A program made the position numbers and the translations under genes. A stretch of DNA of 64,000 nucleotides, from positions 1 to 64,000 of IMG/VR virus record IMGVR_UViG_3300017917_002434; one strand, written 5' to 3'. A model generated the notes under the pieces. It made no database searches. It had not been told where the DNA came from and was given only the letters and a program-made list of their open reading frames with translations. Position 1 is the first letter of the stretch; each line of letters begins with the position of its first letter. Of the stretch, positions 38,638-47,918 are shown piece by piece. The stretch is from a virus.

Positions 38638-39813
38638 ATGGCTGTTACTAAAAGCAAATCCAAACATTTGACTGAAGCCCGTGCCAACAAAGGTCGTGAT
38701 CTGAGCCCAAAATGGGATGGTCATGAAACTTGGAGCACTGATCAGTTTTATTCGCACTTCCGTCGTAGTATGGATTGGTACCGCATCGAATCTAGCAGTA
38801 AGGACCTTAAACCTAAGGTTATCAATTGGATGGCTCAGGCAGGATATACTAAAGATCAGATCAAGGCATTTAAAGAAACCAAAGACTGGCGTTGTAATGG
38901 AACAATGGGTGCTATTGCCGCTAACCTTCTTAAAGGTATGCCGATCGTTCGTGCTGACTTTAACAACGGTAAAAATATCGCTTCGTGGTTAGGTGAACGT
39001 ATCGCTGAAATTATTGAAGCAGGTAAAAACGACTATGAGCCCGAGGAGCCGGAAGAAGAAAAATCTGCTGTTCCTCAGATCACTATCCAGGATCGTCTGC
39101 GTGAGGCATCCTATAAGATGACTGAAGAACTAGAAGATGCTGTGGAATCTTTCAGCGAAGATCCTGAGGCGTTTGACCCTAAGGCTTTTAAAGTTCTCAA
39201 TCTGCTGAGAGGCAAACAGGTCAAAGCCGCCCATGCCCGTATTATCAAAGACTTGTATGAACGTCAGTATGACGAATATGTAGAATTACAAGAAGGCAAG
39301 TGTGAACAACTCAAGGAAGGCTATAGTCATTTGAGCAAAGCACAGGTTAAAAAGATCGTAGCGTTCTATCAAGATATTCTCAGTGCCTGCGATATGCTGA
39401 TGCAGGAAGCAAAGGTTAATCGTAAGCCACGTGCTAAGAAACCCACAGATAAGGCTAAAGTAGCGGCCAAGGTCAAATACATGAAACAGGATGACAAATT
39501 GAAACTAGTCAGTGTCAATCCTGTGGACATCATCGGTGCTAAAGAACTCTGGGTGTTTAATACTAAGACTCGTAAACTCGGCAAGTATGTTACATCGGAG
39601 TTCAGCGAATTGAATATCAAGGGCACCAGTGTTACTGGATTTGATGAGAATAAGAGCGTACAGAAAACTCTACGTAAGCCAGAAGAACAACTCAAAGAGT
39701 TCAAGGCTGCGGGCAAGGTCGCTCTGCGTAAGTTCCTCGAAGATATCAAAGCAGTTGATATCAAACTTAATGGACGTATCAACGAAGATACTATCCTACT
39801 TAAAGTATCTTAA
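38638..39813 (+). CDS. conserved large-phage protein, unknown function (391 aa)
   Basis: A 391-residue highly charged protein with its own perfect sigma70 promoter and AAAGGAG ribosome binding site, implying strong early expression. Residues 20-120 form a compact region (WDGHETWSTDQFYSHFRRSMDWYRIE, NWMAQAGYTKDQIKAFKE). The middle is acidic and helical (EEPEEEKSAVPQ, ELEDAVESFSEDPEAFDP). A Lys-rich linker (NRKPRAKKPTDKAKVAAKVKY) precedes a final beta domain (LWVFNTKTRKLGKYVTSEFSELN). The Lys-rich stretch suggests nucleic-acid binding. Codon use looks smoother than its neighbours, with more CTG and CGT. Confidence 0.7.
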   Translation: MAVTKSKSKHLTEARANKGRDLSPKWDGHETWSTDQFYSHFRRSMDWYRIESSSKDLKPKVINWMAQAGYTKDQIKAFKETKDWRCNGTMGAIAANLLKGMPIVRADFNNGKNIASWLGERIAEIIEAGKNDYEPEEPEEEKSAVPQITIQDRLREASYKMTEELEDAVESFSEDPEAFDPKAFKVLNLLRGKQVKAAHARIIKDLYERQYDEYVELQEGKCEQLKEGYSHLSKAQVKKIVAFYQDILSACDMLMQEAKVNRKPRAKKPTDKAKVAAKVKYMKQDDKLKLVSVNPVDIIGAKELWVFNTKTRKLGKYVTSEFSELNIKGTSVTGFDENKSVQKTLRKPEEQLKEFKAAGKVALRKFLEDIKAVDIKLNGRINEDTILLKVS

Positions 39814-42800
39814 ATCACTCCACCGACTAGCTGTCCATTGGCGTTGAATACTGTTATTATAGCAGTACCGCCACTGGCGGCTAGCGTCACATTTGTAGCA
39901 GAAACAGCACCTGCCCCAACTGCTAGGTTAACAGCAGCATGACCAGAGGCAGTAGTACTGGCTGTTACGTTAATCTGTCTCGCTGAACCGTTAGTATTTC
40001 TTACATAGACTTGGGCCATTCTTCCAGCAGTTAGATTTGATATAACTAAGTTTCTTGTATTAGTAAGATTAGCTATCCAAGATGCTACTGTAGTAGTTGA
40101 AGCATCAAACGCATAATCTCCATCGCCTGTAACAGAATTATTCTTGAACGTTAGATCTGGTGTTGCGATAGTCGGAGATGTTCCTAATACTACACTACCG
40201 CTGCCTGTAGTCGCTGTCACACTCAGTGTACCGTCACCGCTGGAAGTAGTTACTATACCGTTAGTAGTCAAGCTACCTAATTTCTTATTGGTTAAACTTT
40301 CAGAACCAGCCAGCGTGGCTAGAGTACCTGTAGTCGGTAATGTTACGTTTGTTGATGCTGTTGTTGTTAATGTAAGAGCAAAGTTTCCCGAAGTAGTAAA
40401 CGAGTTGGCTGTTGTTAGATTTCCACCTAAATCAATATTGCCGGCCAATGCTATGGTTCTGTTAGCATTTTCGACATCGATAGTTAATGTTCTATCTGCG
40501 GTGAGTGCCACAGATGAATTAGAAGCAAAGAAAAGGTCGAAAGTAGTTGTAGTAGTGTCTCTTACTTCTAATGTAGTAAACTTGCCTGTGCTAGGTGTAG
40601 TGGCACCTATACTCATATTATTGATAGTGCCCACACCAGTCGATGTTAATGCCAGCGTAGGTGTGTTGCTGGCTGTTAGTGTTATTAAATTAGTATAGGT
40701 TGTGCCGTCTACATCATAAGCAGCTAGCGATAGCGTATTAGTATTTGCTTTAGCAGATTTTAATTGTGTTCCATTAACAAAGAAAGCATTAGCTGTAATG
40801 CTATATGAATCATTGCTACCAAATGTTAGGTTTCCATCTACCTGTAGATTTCCAGTAAGTGTAACCGATGTACCTTTTAACTGTTTGTTTAGATTCCAAC
40901 TGTCGTCTGAACTAGCATAGGTAAATGTAGCACTGGCCCCATCGACGGTTAATCCAGCACCGTTAGCAGCAGAAGCTGATCCAGCACCTTTAGCTACAGT
41001 GATGTTTAAATCTTCAACATCTAATGTTGTAGTGTTTAATGTAACTGTGGTACCGTTTACGATCAAGTTACCTTGTATAGTAGTATTGCCTTGGACTATT
41101 AGATCTTGATCTGCTCTAATATCATTAGCTCTGATATCCGAATTGAATAGCACAGACGGAATAACTGTAATACCAGAAGAGTCGCTGGTATCTAGTGTGT
41201 TACCAGTGAATATTAATGATCCAAAATTGATTGTAGTAGCTGCTCCGAACGCATTAATTGTAGTCGCTGTCGTGTTTAACAGATTAAATGTAGTTTGATC
41301 GGTAGTGATATCACCACCCTTGACCTGTAGATCAAGATCTACAACAAGATTGTTATTGACATTAGTATTGCCTGTTGCCGCACCTATTTCTATAGCAGTT
41401 GCGGCTCCAGCAAAATTTACAGTAGTAGCTACAGAGTTATAAAGATTTTGTGTAGCCTGTGTACCTACCAGTGTTGGATTATTGATAGTAATGGTACCAG
41501 TAGTAGCACCGATATCGATATTAGTAGCAGCACCAAACGCATTGACTGTAGTAGCTACTGTGTCATAGACATTCTGTGTGGTCTGCGTACCTACCAGAGT
41601 AGGATTATTGATAGTAATAGTACCAGTAGAAGCACCGATATCAATAGTTGTAGCTGCTCCGAACGCATTGACCGTAGTAGCCACAGTATCATAGACGTTC
41701 TGTGTGGTCTGCGTACCTACCAGAGTAGGATTTCTCAATGTTACCGTTCCGGAATTTTCTCCGATATTCAAAGTCGCCGCGGCACCAAACGCATTGACTG
41801 TAGTGGCCACTGTATTGTAAACATTTTGAGTAGCTTCGACACCCACTAGGGTTGGATTACGAACTGTTATAGTACCAGAGTTATCACCGATGTTGATCGT
41901 AGCAGCATCACCAAATGCGTTAACGGTTGTAGCTGTAGTATCATAAAGATTCTGTGTCGCTACAGTTCCTACCAATGTAGGATTTTCTATAGTGATAGTA
42001 CCAGTGTTGGCACCCATATTGATTGCTGTGGCAGAACCAAAGGCATTAACTGTAGTCGCAGTATTATCAATAATATTAAATGTGGTTTGATCAGTGTTAA
42101 GGATCTGTGTTCTTAGTTCGACGCCGCCTGTGCCAGCAGGATCAACGATTATATCATCGTTAGAATTTGTGCCTTGTATTACATTCTGATAGATATATAG
42201 GCCGTCAGTGTTTATACGATCACGAATATTGATATCGCCTCTTAGGTATACTTCCCCGTCAATACGACCGAGGTGTAGTTCTCCCGCAGCAGTGTCTGTT
42301 CGTATCATCTCCTGTACATAAATCGGAGATATCTCAAACTGTAGATTGATCGGAAAGTCTACATAACCTGTAGTTAAACCTGTCCAAGACGTAATTATTC
42401 TAAAATTAGTACCTGAAGTATTTGGCTCAGCATAGATATTTTGTATTGTGTAAGCATATCTAGCTGTAGTTCCTGATGCCGAATCTATCGTTACCCAAGT
42501 TCCAGGACTTCCTGGGGTTTCTCTTTGTAATATAACTGATCCTGTAGTCAGAGCAGATTCAGCTTTATAACTAGCAGAATAAGTCAGTGTTCCTGAAACC
42601 GGTAATGTAAAGTTAATCTGTACTGTTTTACTGGCTTCTGTAGTAGATGCTAAATCGATTTCTCCAGGACTATCAAGAGTACCGTCACCTGTTAAGTTTA
42701 TAGGAACGCCTGTAGTTCCCGTGCTTGTGAAGTTAGTAACACCGTCTTCGCCTGGTATACTCTGTATAACTCCTACTTCTAGATTATTCACATAGATAGT

Positions 42801-43487
42801 ATTAGAAGTTAGGGCACCTCTCTCTGTTACAGAATGAAGTGTATCAGTTTCTGTAACTCCTAAACCCTCGAATCTCAGCTCAGTATCGCTGATACGAGTG
42901 ATGTTAATACCTCGATCTACAGAAAATCTAATACTCTGATCGTCAGTAATTGTTGGCCCTACACGACCATATAATCTTAATTCAGTGGTGCCTACTGGTA
43001 CATCGAAATCATATTCAGATCCCGAAATGGTAAATGTGTCCTGATCTTCGCTGGCGTTTTCGAATACTATATTACTACCAGCTACGATAGTTAAACTATC
43101 TCTTACGGAATCAGCTTCTAGTTTGTATCCGCCCGCAGGTGTGCCGTTTCCAAGTAGTCTTACTTTTCTAAAGAAATCATAATAAGCAGCACTATTGGGA
43201 TAGATGTTTGTAGATTCAAAACTGTGGGAAGTTCCTGTTCCTACACTCAGTAGATCTACAGCGGTACTAGTTATAGCATCATCTTCTGTGAGAGCTAGTT
43301 TTATAGAATTTAGGGTAACAACGATAACATAATATTTGTAGCCGTCGACTAGGCCACCGATCGCTGTGCCGCCACCTGAATGATATAACACTCCTTGTCG
43401 GTCTAAGAATCCGTGGGCATTTATTGTTATTGTGTCTGTGCCGATATTGACGGCTGTAGACGGGTTAAAAGTATTAGTTAGCGGCAT
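39810..43487 (-). CDS. long tail-fibre-type structural protein with tandem repeats (1225 aa)
   Basis: A 1225-residue Gly/Thr/Ala-rich beta protein. The N-terminal module (FNPSTAVNIGTDTITINAHGF, then HSGGGTAIGGLVDGYKYYV) is shared with part of the 2841-residue protein. The centre holds six 42-residue repeats of the type NPTLVG-TQNVYDTVATTVNAFGAAT-DIG-TGTITIN. The C-terminal 400 residues are a beta-rich fibre region ending FNANGQLVGGVI. It is expected to be a trimeric fibre or fibre adaptor in the tail. It reads opposite to its neighbours. AAAGGG precedes the ATG, and a late element TAATAAATA lies further upstream. The two stop codons share TTAA with the convergent gene. Confidence 0.8.
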   Translation of the reverse strand: MPLTNTFNPSTAVNIGTDTITINAHGFLDRQGVLYHSGGGTAIGGLVDGYKYYVIVVTLNSIKLALTEDDAITSTAVDLLSVGTGTSHSFESTNIYPNSAAYYDFFRKVRLLGNGTPAGGYKLEADSVRDSLTIVAGSNIVFENASEDQDTFTISGSEYDFDVPVGTTELRLYGRVGPTITDDQSIRFSVDRGINITRISDTELRFEGLGVTETDTLHSVTERGALTSNTIYVNNLEVGVIQSIPGEDGVTNFTSTGTTGVPINLTGDGTLDSPGEIDLASTTEASKTVQINFTLPVSGTLTYSASYKAESALTTGSVILQRETPGSPGTWVTIDSASGTTARYAYTIQNIYAEPNTSGTNFRIITSWTGLTTGYVDFPINLQFEISPIYVQEMIRTDTAAGELHLGRIDGEVYLRGDINIRDRINTDGLYIYQNVIQGTNSNDDIIVDPAGTGGVELRTQILNTDQTTFNIIDNTATTVNAFGSATAINMGANTGTITIENPTLVGTVATQNLYDTTATTVNAFGDAATINIGDNSGTITVRNPTLVGVEATQNVYNTVATTVNAFGAAATLNIGENSGTVTLRNPTLVGTQTTQNVYDTVATTVNAFGAATTIDIGASTGTITINNPTLVGTQTTQNVYDTVATTVNAFGAATNIDIGATTGTITINNPTLVGTQATQNLYNSVATTVNFAGAATAIEIGAATGNTNVNNNLVVDLDLQVKGGDITTDQTTFNLLNTTATTINAFGAATTINFGSLIFTGNTLDTSDSSGITVIPSVLFNSDIRANDIRADQDLIVQGNTTIQGNLIVNGTTVTLNTTTLDVEDLNITVAKGAGSASAANGAGLTVDGASATFTYASSDDSWNLNKQLKGTSVTLTGNLQVDGNLTFGSNDSYSITANAFFVNGTQLKSAKANTNTLSLAAYDVDGTTYTNLITLTASNTPTLALTSTGVGTINNMSIGATTPSTGKFTTLEVRDTTTTTFDLFFASNSSVALTADRTLTIDVENANRTIALAGNIDLGGNLTTANSFTTSGNFALTLTTTASTNVTLPTTGTLATLAGSESLTNKKLGSLTTNGIVTTSSGDGTLSVTATTGSGSVVLGTSPTIATPDLTFKNNSVTGDGDYAFDASTTTVASWIANLTNTRNLVISNLTAGRMAQVYVRNTNGSARQINVTASTTASGHAAVNLAVGAGAVSATNVTLAASGGTAIITVFNANGQLVGGVI
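41360..42095 (-). repeat. 126-nt in-frame tandem repeats in the fibre gene
   Basis: About six imperfect direct repeats of 126 bases encode 42-residue units beginning NPTLVG and containing ATTVNAFGAAT. The third and fourth units (around 41520-41770) are the most alike, so the array has probably changed copy number by unequal recombination. A further diverged unit (LNTTATTINAFGAATTINFG) lies near 41210-41310. Confidence 0.8.
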
Positions 43488-43506
43488 TATTCATCCCTTT
43501 GCTCAG

Positions 43507-43515
43507 TATTTATTA
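43507..43515 (-). promoter_or_regulatory. T4-like late promoter element (TAATAAATA)
   Basis: On the minus strand TAATAAATA precedes CTGAGCAAAGGGATGAATA and the ATG at 43487. A 14-base leader with AAAGGG would result, the conventional arrangement. Confidence 0.55.
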
Positions 43516-43527
43516 CGCCTGCTGTAG

Positions 43528-43535
43528 TATAAATA
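43528..43535 (+). promoter_or_regulatory. T4-type late promoter, exact TATAAATA
   Basis: The exact consensus TATAAATA lies 8 bases before the ATG at 43544. The predicted leader is about 3 bases. It is back to back with the late element of the opposite fibre gene. Confidence 0.68.
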
Positions 43536-43543
43536 TTGATATC

Positions 43544-44983
43544 ATGAAACAAAACCACATCGATCACGTATTAGAATCACTAGGGCAAACGCTGAAAAAT
43601 ATAGAAGCCACTAAGGCTGCTACTCCGTTTGATATCAAAGATGTTACAGATCATATTGGAGATATCGTAAAAGCGATTCCTTACAATAGCATCTCCGGAG
43701 ATCAGATTGCTGGCGGGCGAATCAAAAGTTTCGCAAGTACAGGTATCCAAGACTCCGCAGCAGAAGCGACTCTGTTTGTAAAAAATGGTACAATAGAAGT
43801 ACCAAGTGCTACTATTCCTGCCCTCAAAGGTCGAGTTTTTGTTGAAGAAACATTAATAGCTAACGAACTAACAGTTTTAAAAGATTTAACGGTATCCGGT
43901 GTTCTAAGAGCCAACGTTGAAGTTAACTACGCAGATTTCTTAAAACGCATCCCCAAGCAGGCGATTTCTCAAGATCTTCTAGGACCCGGAACAGTAAGAA
44001 ATTTTGCCAGTACCGGTATTAGAGATCAAAGCACTGGATCTATCAAGATTACTGTCAAAGACGAGGGAGTTTTCGTTGACGCAATATCTATCGCCAAAGT
44101 ATTAGATACACTAACTGTAGAAAAAACTATCCGTGCCGAAAGTGCTGAAATTACTGGAACGATCAAAGCTAAGAGAATAGAAGTCGCAGAAATTAAATCT
44201 GATCTACGTTTAGAAAGAACTTCTAGCCTAGAATTTAAACACGCACCAGACAATCCTATTTTCGGAAAAGGTCTAGCATGGACTGGTATTGGTCCAACAA
44301 AACAGTTTGTTCTCAAAGGCGACGACAGCATATTTTCTACAGAAAATATAGATCTACAACCAGGTAAGAGTTATCTGATTAATAATACTATAGTGATCAG
44401 TGAAAAAGAACTCGGTCCTAGTATTACTAAAAGTCGATTAAGAGAGCTGGGAATACTAAAAGATATCACTGTAATGGGTGATTCGAATCTTTCAAATTTT
44501 GTTTCAATAAACTCAACATCTGAAAGAATGACTGTTGGGCTAGGTGAAGGTAACGGTAAGCTATCAGTATTCGGCAATAACATAGAGATTAAACACGATT
44601 TCGCAGACAATAGAGCAATATTCGGTACACACGGCTATCACGATCTATCATTAGTCACTGATAATACATCGAGAGTCACTGTTCACAATAATGGTGCTAT
44701 CACATTAGGTAATAAAAATACTCCGCCAACCCAAGTACAGATTCATGGTAGATTGGCTATCGGAGTTAACACTCCTGATCCAAGCGTTGACCTTCACGTT
44801 AACGGCTCAGTAAAATTTAACAATCGTCTACATACATACGGTGAAGAGCCACCACAGACTGGAAATTATAACGTCGGCGATATAGTATGGAATTCAAACC
44901 CTAGTCCTAGTCACCCTGTCGGTTGGGTATGCGTGAGATCCGGTAATCCTGGAACCTGGAGACCTTTCGGTATTATCAGCTAA
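43544..44983 (+). CDS. tail-fibre-like virion structural protein (479 aa)
   Basis: A 479-residue structural protein. The N-terminal 45 residues are helical (HIDHVLESLGQTLKNIEATKAA). Two related modules follow (GGRIKSFASTGIQDSAAEATLFVKNG and PGTVRNFASTGIRDQSTGSIKITVKD), then beta-rich repeats and a C-terminal head GNYNVGDIVWNSNPSPSHPVGWVCVRSGNPGTW, a typical fibre tip domain. I chose the ATG at 43544 after the exact late promoter; an earlier ATG at 43499 would lie before the promoter. It should form a trimeric tail or baseplate fibre. Its stop overlaps the next ATG by one base. Confidence 0.78.
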   Translation: MKQNHIDHVLESLGQTLKNIEATKAATPFDIKDVTDHIGDIVKAIPYNSISGDQIAGGRIKSFASTGIQDSAAEATLFVKNGTIEVPSATIPALKGRVFVEETLIANELTVLKDLTVSGVLRANVEVNYADFLKRIPKQAISQDLLGPGTVRNFASTGIRDQSTGSIKITVKDEGVFVDAISIAKVLDTLTVEKTIRAESAEITGTIKAKRIEVAEIKSDLRLERTSSLEFKHAPDNPIFGKGLAWTGIGPTKQFVLKGDDSIFSTENIDLQPGKSYLINNTIVISEKELGPSITKSRLRELGILKDITVMGDSNLSNFVSINSTSERMTVGLGEGNGKLSVFGNNIEIKHDFADNRAIFGTHGYHDLSLVTDNTSRVTVHNNGAITLGNKNTPPTQVQIHGRLAIGVNTPDPSVDLHVNGSVKFNNRLHTYGEEPPQTGNYNVGDIVWNSNPSPSHPVGWVCVRSGNPGTWRPFGIIS

Positions 44984-45573
44984 TGTTGTCCTTAGCTATC
45001 GGTAACGGAGAAAGCCGAGCAGGTATCGATCTCAAAAAAATTTCAAGCGACCTGATTATAGGCTGTAATGCTATCATTAGAGACGATCGTGTAGATCATC
45101 TTATCTGTGTAGATCGTCGAATGGTCAGAGAAGCACTAGAACATCCTAACTGTCCCGAAAATGTTTATACACGACCCGATTGGATCAAGGAATTTAAAAC
45201 TCATCCTTGTGTAAAATTATTACCAAATCTTCCATATTCGGGAGATCAACGAGCAGATGATCCTTTCCATTGGGGCAGCGGACCATATGCTGTATTGCTT
45301 GCCGCAACCATGTCTGATACTGTAACTATGATAGGTTTTGATCTCTGGAGTAAAGATCAACGGATCAATAATATGTACAAAGGTACAAAAAATTATAATA
45401 TTGAAACTCATAGAGCTATAGATCCTAAATATTGGATACATCAGATTTCTAAAGTATTTCAACACTATCAAGATAAGTATTTCATAGTTTACAATGAAGA
45501 ACACTGGTTAATACCAGAAAACTGGAAATTGGCTAATGTATCTTTTAAAAACATTGACATGTTACGTCAGTGA
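44983..45573 (+). CDS. putative glycan-processing / DUF115-like Rossmann protein
   Basis: A 196-residue protein, MLSLAIGNGESRAGIDLKKISSDLIIGCNAIIRD, then VDHLICVDRRMVREAL and WGSGPYAVLLAAT...VTMIGFDLWSK. The IGNGxS start, the GCNA block and the GFD element are those of DUF115/sialyltransferase-like Rossmann folds seen next to phage tail and sugar genes. It may handle a nucleotide sugar or decorate a fibre. Its start overlaps the fibre stop by one base, so the two are translated together. Confidence 0.6.
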   Translation: MLSLAIGNGESRAGIDLKKISSDLIIGCNAIIRDDRVDHLICVDRRMVREALEHPNCPENVYTRPDWIKEFKTHPCVKLLPNLPYSGDQRADDPFHWGSGPYAVLLAATMSDTVTMIGFDLWSKDQRINNMYKGTKNYNIETHRAIDPKYWIHQISKVFQHYQDKYFIVYNEEHWLIPENWKLANVSFKNIDMLRQ

Positions 45574-45618
45574 TAGTAAACTAACATAATAGTGGTCTTC
45601 AATGGCATTCATCCCACT

Positions 45619-45625
45619 CTAAATA
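45619..45625 (+). promoter_or_regulatory. possible late promoter element (CTAAATA)
   Basis: CTAAATA lies in the 98-base gap before the QueD-like gene. A start near 45631 would give a leader of about 40 bases that contains AAAGGAG before the ATG at 45672. This is a weaker match to TATAAATA. Confidence 0.4.
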
Positions 45626-45671
45626 TTCTGCATGTCATCAAACTTGCTACTTTTAATAAAGGAGACTAGAG

Positions 45672-46199
45672 ATGGCAAAATTTTACTCTACAAAAACTTA
45701 CGGTAACGACAGAGGTCTGTCCTGCTGTTTCAGACAATGGCGTGCCACACACAGCCATTGCTCAACTCTACATGGCTACTCAATTGGTATCAAACTTGTG
45801 TTTGAATGCGACACATTAGATGATAAAAATTGGTGTATGGACTTTGGCGGTCTCAAAGAATTCAAAGCGTGGGCTGATCACATGTTTGATCACACTTTGG
45901 TTATTGCCGAAGATGATCCTTTGTTGGATCGTTTCAAAGCAATGAGTGGCTGGAGTTCAAATCCAGAACACGACGGCAATCCAGAACGTGTACAAATAGA
46001 ACCATATCGTAGATCAGGTGTCTGTGACCTGCGTATTGTTCCTGCGGTGGGCTGTGAAATGTTTGCTAAATTGTGCTACGACAAGATGGCGGAACTTTTA
46101 GCTGGCGGCAATATGCGTTATCCAATCAATCCAAGTGTGCGTGTTAAATCAGTTGAAGTATTTGAACACGGTGCTAACTCAGCGACCTACGAAGGATGA
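45672..46199 (+). CDS. QueD / 6-pyruvoyltetrahydropterin synthase-like protein
   Basis: A 175-residue protein of the QueD/PTPS family, which converts dihydroneopterin triphosphate to carboxytetrahydropterin (queuosine path) or related pterins. The candidate catalytic Cys30 lies in THSHCSTLHGYSIGIKL, D57 in WCMDFGGLKEF, D73-H74 in MFDHTLVI and the Glu in VEVFEHGANSA. The usual zinc pair H-G-H is H34-G-Y36, so one zinc ligand is missing unless H27 or H29 compensates. AAAGGAG precedes the start. It is 18 kb from the QueC-like gene. Confidence 0.8.
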   Translation: MAKFYSTKTYGNDRGLSCCFRQWRATHSHCSTLHGYSIGIKLVFECDTLDDKNWCMDFGGLKEFKAWADHMFDHTLVIAEDDPLLDRFKAMSGWSSNPEHDGNPERVQIEPYRRSGVCDLRIVPAVGCEMFAKLCYDKMAELLAGGNMRYPINPSVRVKSVEVFEHGANSATYEG

Positions 46200-46387
46200 A
46201 CAGTTTAGAAAAAATATGGGCCCGGGCAACTGGGCACCTAATGGGGCAAACGGACACCGATCGTCCTGATGTCCCTATTCTAACCGTCCGTGAAGCAAGG
46301 ATAGCACTATTCTTAAAAACATTTTGGGTGATCATTCATGTGATCACCTGTCTTTTCATTATCGCTAATGTAATCAGACACTGGTAA
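46196..46387 (+). CDS. small single-pass membrane protein (63 aa)
   Basis: A 63-residue protein with a polar N-terminal half (MNSLEKIWARATGHLMGQTDTDRPDVP) and one strong transmembrane helix, FWVIIHVITCLFIIANVI. It begins with an ATGA overlap with the QueD-like gene and ends directly before the next gene. Function is unknown; a membrane anchor or toxin-like role cannot be told apart. Confidence 0.6.
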   Translation: MNSLEKIWARATGHLMGQTDTDRPDVPILTVREARIALFLKTFWVIIHVITCLFIIANVIRHW

Positions 46388-47083
46388 ATGCTAAATGTTA
46401 TTTGTTTAAAACACGGTACCAAATACGGTCCAGAATATGTAAACAAGTTGTACAATATGGTACAACGGCATCTACACGTTCAACATCGATTTATCTGTTT
46501 TACTGACAATCCTCAAGATGTTGATCCTAGAGTCGAGATTAAAATACTACCAGTTTCTACTATATCCGGGTGGTGGTGGAAACCATATGTATTCAAAGCC
46601 GATCATTTTCCTCCAGGTGATACTAATCTATTCTTAGATCTAGACACAGTGATAGTGCGAAACTTTACTCAGCTCACAGAATATCTTCCAGGAAAATTCT
46701 TAGGTCTTAGAGATGTAGGCAGAGTTTTCCGTCCTGATTATCAAAAATTAGGCAGTGCTGTTATGCGTTGGCCTGCTGGATATTTTTCTGATATATGGAC
46801 TGATATGGAAAAAAATCCCGGTATCATGAGAAAGTTTCACGGAGATCAAGATTGGATCTGGCACCTACATAAAAATAACATTACATTCTTTCCAGACCCT
46901 TGGATAAGAAGTTATAAATGGGAAATTAGATCTAGAGATGAAATACAAGGTGTTGGTCAACGTGCTAGATTTCTTTCTGTGAGAAATCCTGTAGTTCCCA
47001 CAGACTGTTGTATTTTAGCGTTTCACGGTCATCCTAGGGTAGATCAAGTACAGGATCAGGTTATTCTAGATAATTGGCAATAA
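46388..47083 (+). CDS. glycosyltransferase-like protein (GT8-like)
   Basis: A 231-residue protein. MLNVICLKHGTKYGPEYVNKLYNMVQRH, then RFICFTDNPQDVD, WWWKPYVFKADHFPPGDTNLFLDLDTVIV (D-L-D metal site) and FHGDQDWIWHLH match the sugar-nucleotide transferases of the GT8 type, with the DxD motif and the later H-G-D-Q-D block. It should transfer a sugar onto a lipid, protein or phage component. It follows the small membrane protein directly and its 3' end overlaps the opposite gene by 23 bases. Confidence 0.75.
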   Translation: MLNVICLKHGTKYGPEYVNKLYNMVQRHLHVQHRFICFTDNPQDVDPRVEIKILPVSTISGWWWKPYVFKADHFPPGDTNLFLDLDTVIVRNFTQLTEYLPGKFLGLRDVGRVFRPDYQKLGSAVMRWPAGYFSDIWTDMEKNPGIMRKFHGDQDWIWHLHKNNITFFPDPWIRSYKWEIRSRDEIQGVGQRARFLSVRNPVVPTDCCILAFHGHPRVDQVQDQVILDNWQ

Positions 47084-47873
47084 GTTTTTGAGGAATACCT
47101 TGTTCCATTTCTTGTTGTGTCCATTCAGTCCAACATAGATCATTAAACCATTGTTGTCTATCTGGCCTGTTAGGACTTTCAATAAATCTTAAATCAGTGT
47201 TGGCTACAGGCATAGCTAAACTATTAGCGGCTACAAAAGCTGGAACTCCTTTTATCACAGATTGTATTCCGGGATTTGAATTCCAACCGATCACTGCCCA
47301 GGATTTTTTAATTTCGTGTAAAAAATCTCCTGTGCTTATATTAATTTGATTACGAGGTCTAACCATACATCTAGGATGCGGTCTGAACACTATAGGCCTA
47401 TCAGTATATTTTTTAAGAGCATTGACTGTTTGTTCTACCCATATATTCATGGATGGTTGACCTTCCCATTGTTGACTTTGCTCGTGCTGCCCGCAAATCA
47501 TTATTTGATTTCCGCCCAATGTCCAATCATCTAATTTTAAACCTAACATCTTGGCTCGAGAATCATCATTGCCCTGTTGATAGAAGTAAGAACCTAAATT
47601 GATACCGTTAATACCAATTTTCCATGTTTTATCTCTTATGAGATTTCCTATTTCTAGGACGATAACTGGCTTACCTAGTTCACGATATCTATTCCAGATA
47701 TTTTTGTTAGGTCTCATTCGCCCGTTCCATAGCACACTCCAAATTACCGCTACGTCACCAGCACCGTCTGATAAACCAATTTCTTGTTTGGCTTTTATTA
47801 GGCCTAACCTGAAGCTTTCAAAAATTGGGGGACTATTTAAAGCACCGTATTGAGGATAAAGATCAAATCTCAT
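47061..47873 (-). CDS. putative capsular-polysaccharide-type glycosyl transferase
   Basis: A 270-residue protein. The blocks GDVAVIWSVLWNGRMRPN, then PVIVLEIGNLIRD, IGINGINLG, DRPIVFRPHPR and IGWNSNPGIQSVIKGVPAFV resemble KpsC/KpsS-like or GT-B sugar transferases, where R-x-H-P-R and the N-S-N-P-G-x-Q loop form the active site. No signal peptide or membrane segment is seen. It is convergent with the GT8-like gene and divergent from the SH3-fold gene, so the two sugar genes sit tail to tail. Confidence 0.62.
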   Translation of the reverse strand: MRFDLYPQYGALNSPPIFESFRLGLIKAKQEIGLSDGAGDVAVIWSVLWNGRMRPNKNIWNRYRELGKPVIVLEIGNLIRDKTWKIGINGINLGSYFYQQGNDDSRAKMLGLKLDDWTLGGNQIMICGQHEQSQQWEGQPSMNIWVEQTVNALKKYTDRPIVFRPHPRCMVRPRNQINISTGDFLHEIKKSWAVIGWNSNPGIQSVIKGVPAFVAANSLAMPVANTDLRFIESPNRPDRQQWFNDLCWTEWTQQEMEQGIPQKLIANYLE

Positions 47874-47883
47874 ACATTATATA

Positions 47884-47912
47884 TTGACTTTGTTTATCAT
47901 AGGTGTTATAAT
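47884..47912 (+). promoter_or_regulatory. sigma70-type promoter giving a leaderless mRNA
   Basis: -35 TTGACT (47884-47889), a 17-base spacer and perfect -10 TATAAT (47907-47912). The expected start, 47919, is the A of the next ATG. This geometry repeats that of the infA promoter. Confidence 0.8.
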
Positions 47913-47918
47913 AAGAGT

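Noticed and set aside
40144-40698. Long open frames antisense to the fibre gene
   Set aside because: These hydrophobic or Ser/Cys-rich frames mirror the biased, repetitive codons of the fibre gene (also at 41448-41849) and have no start signals.
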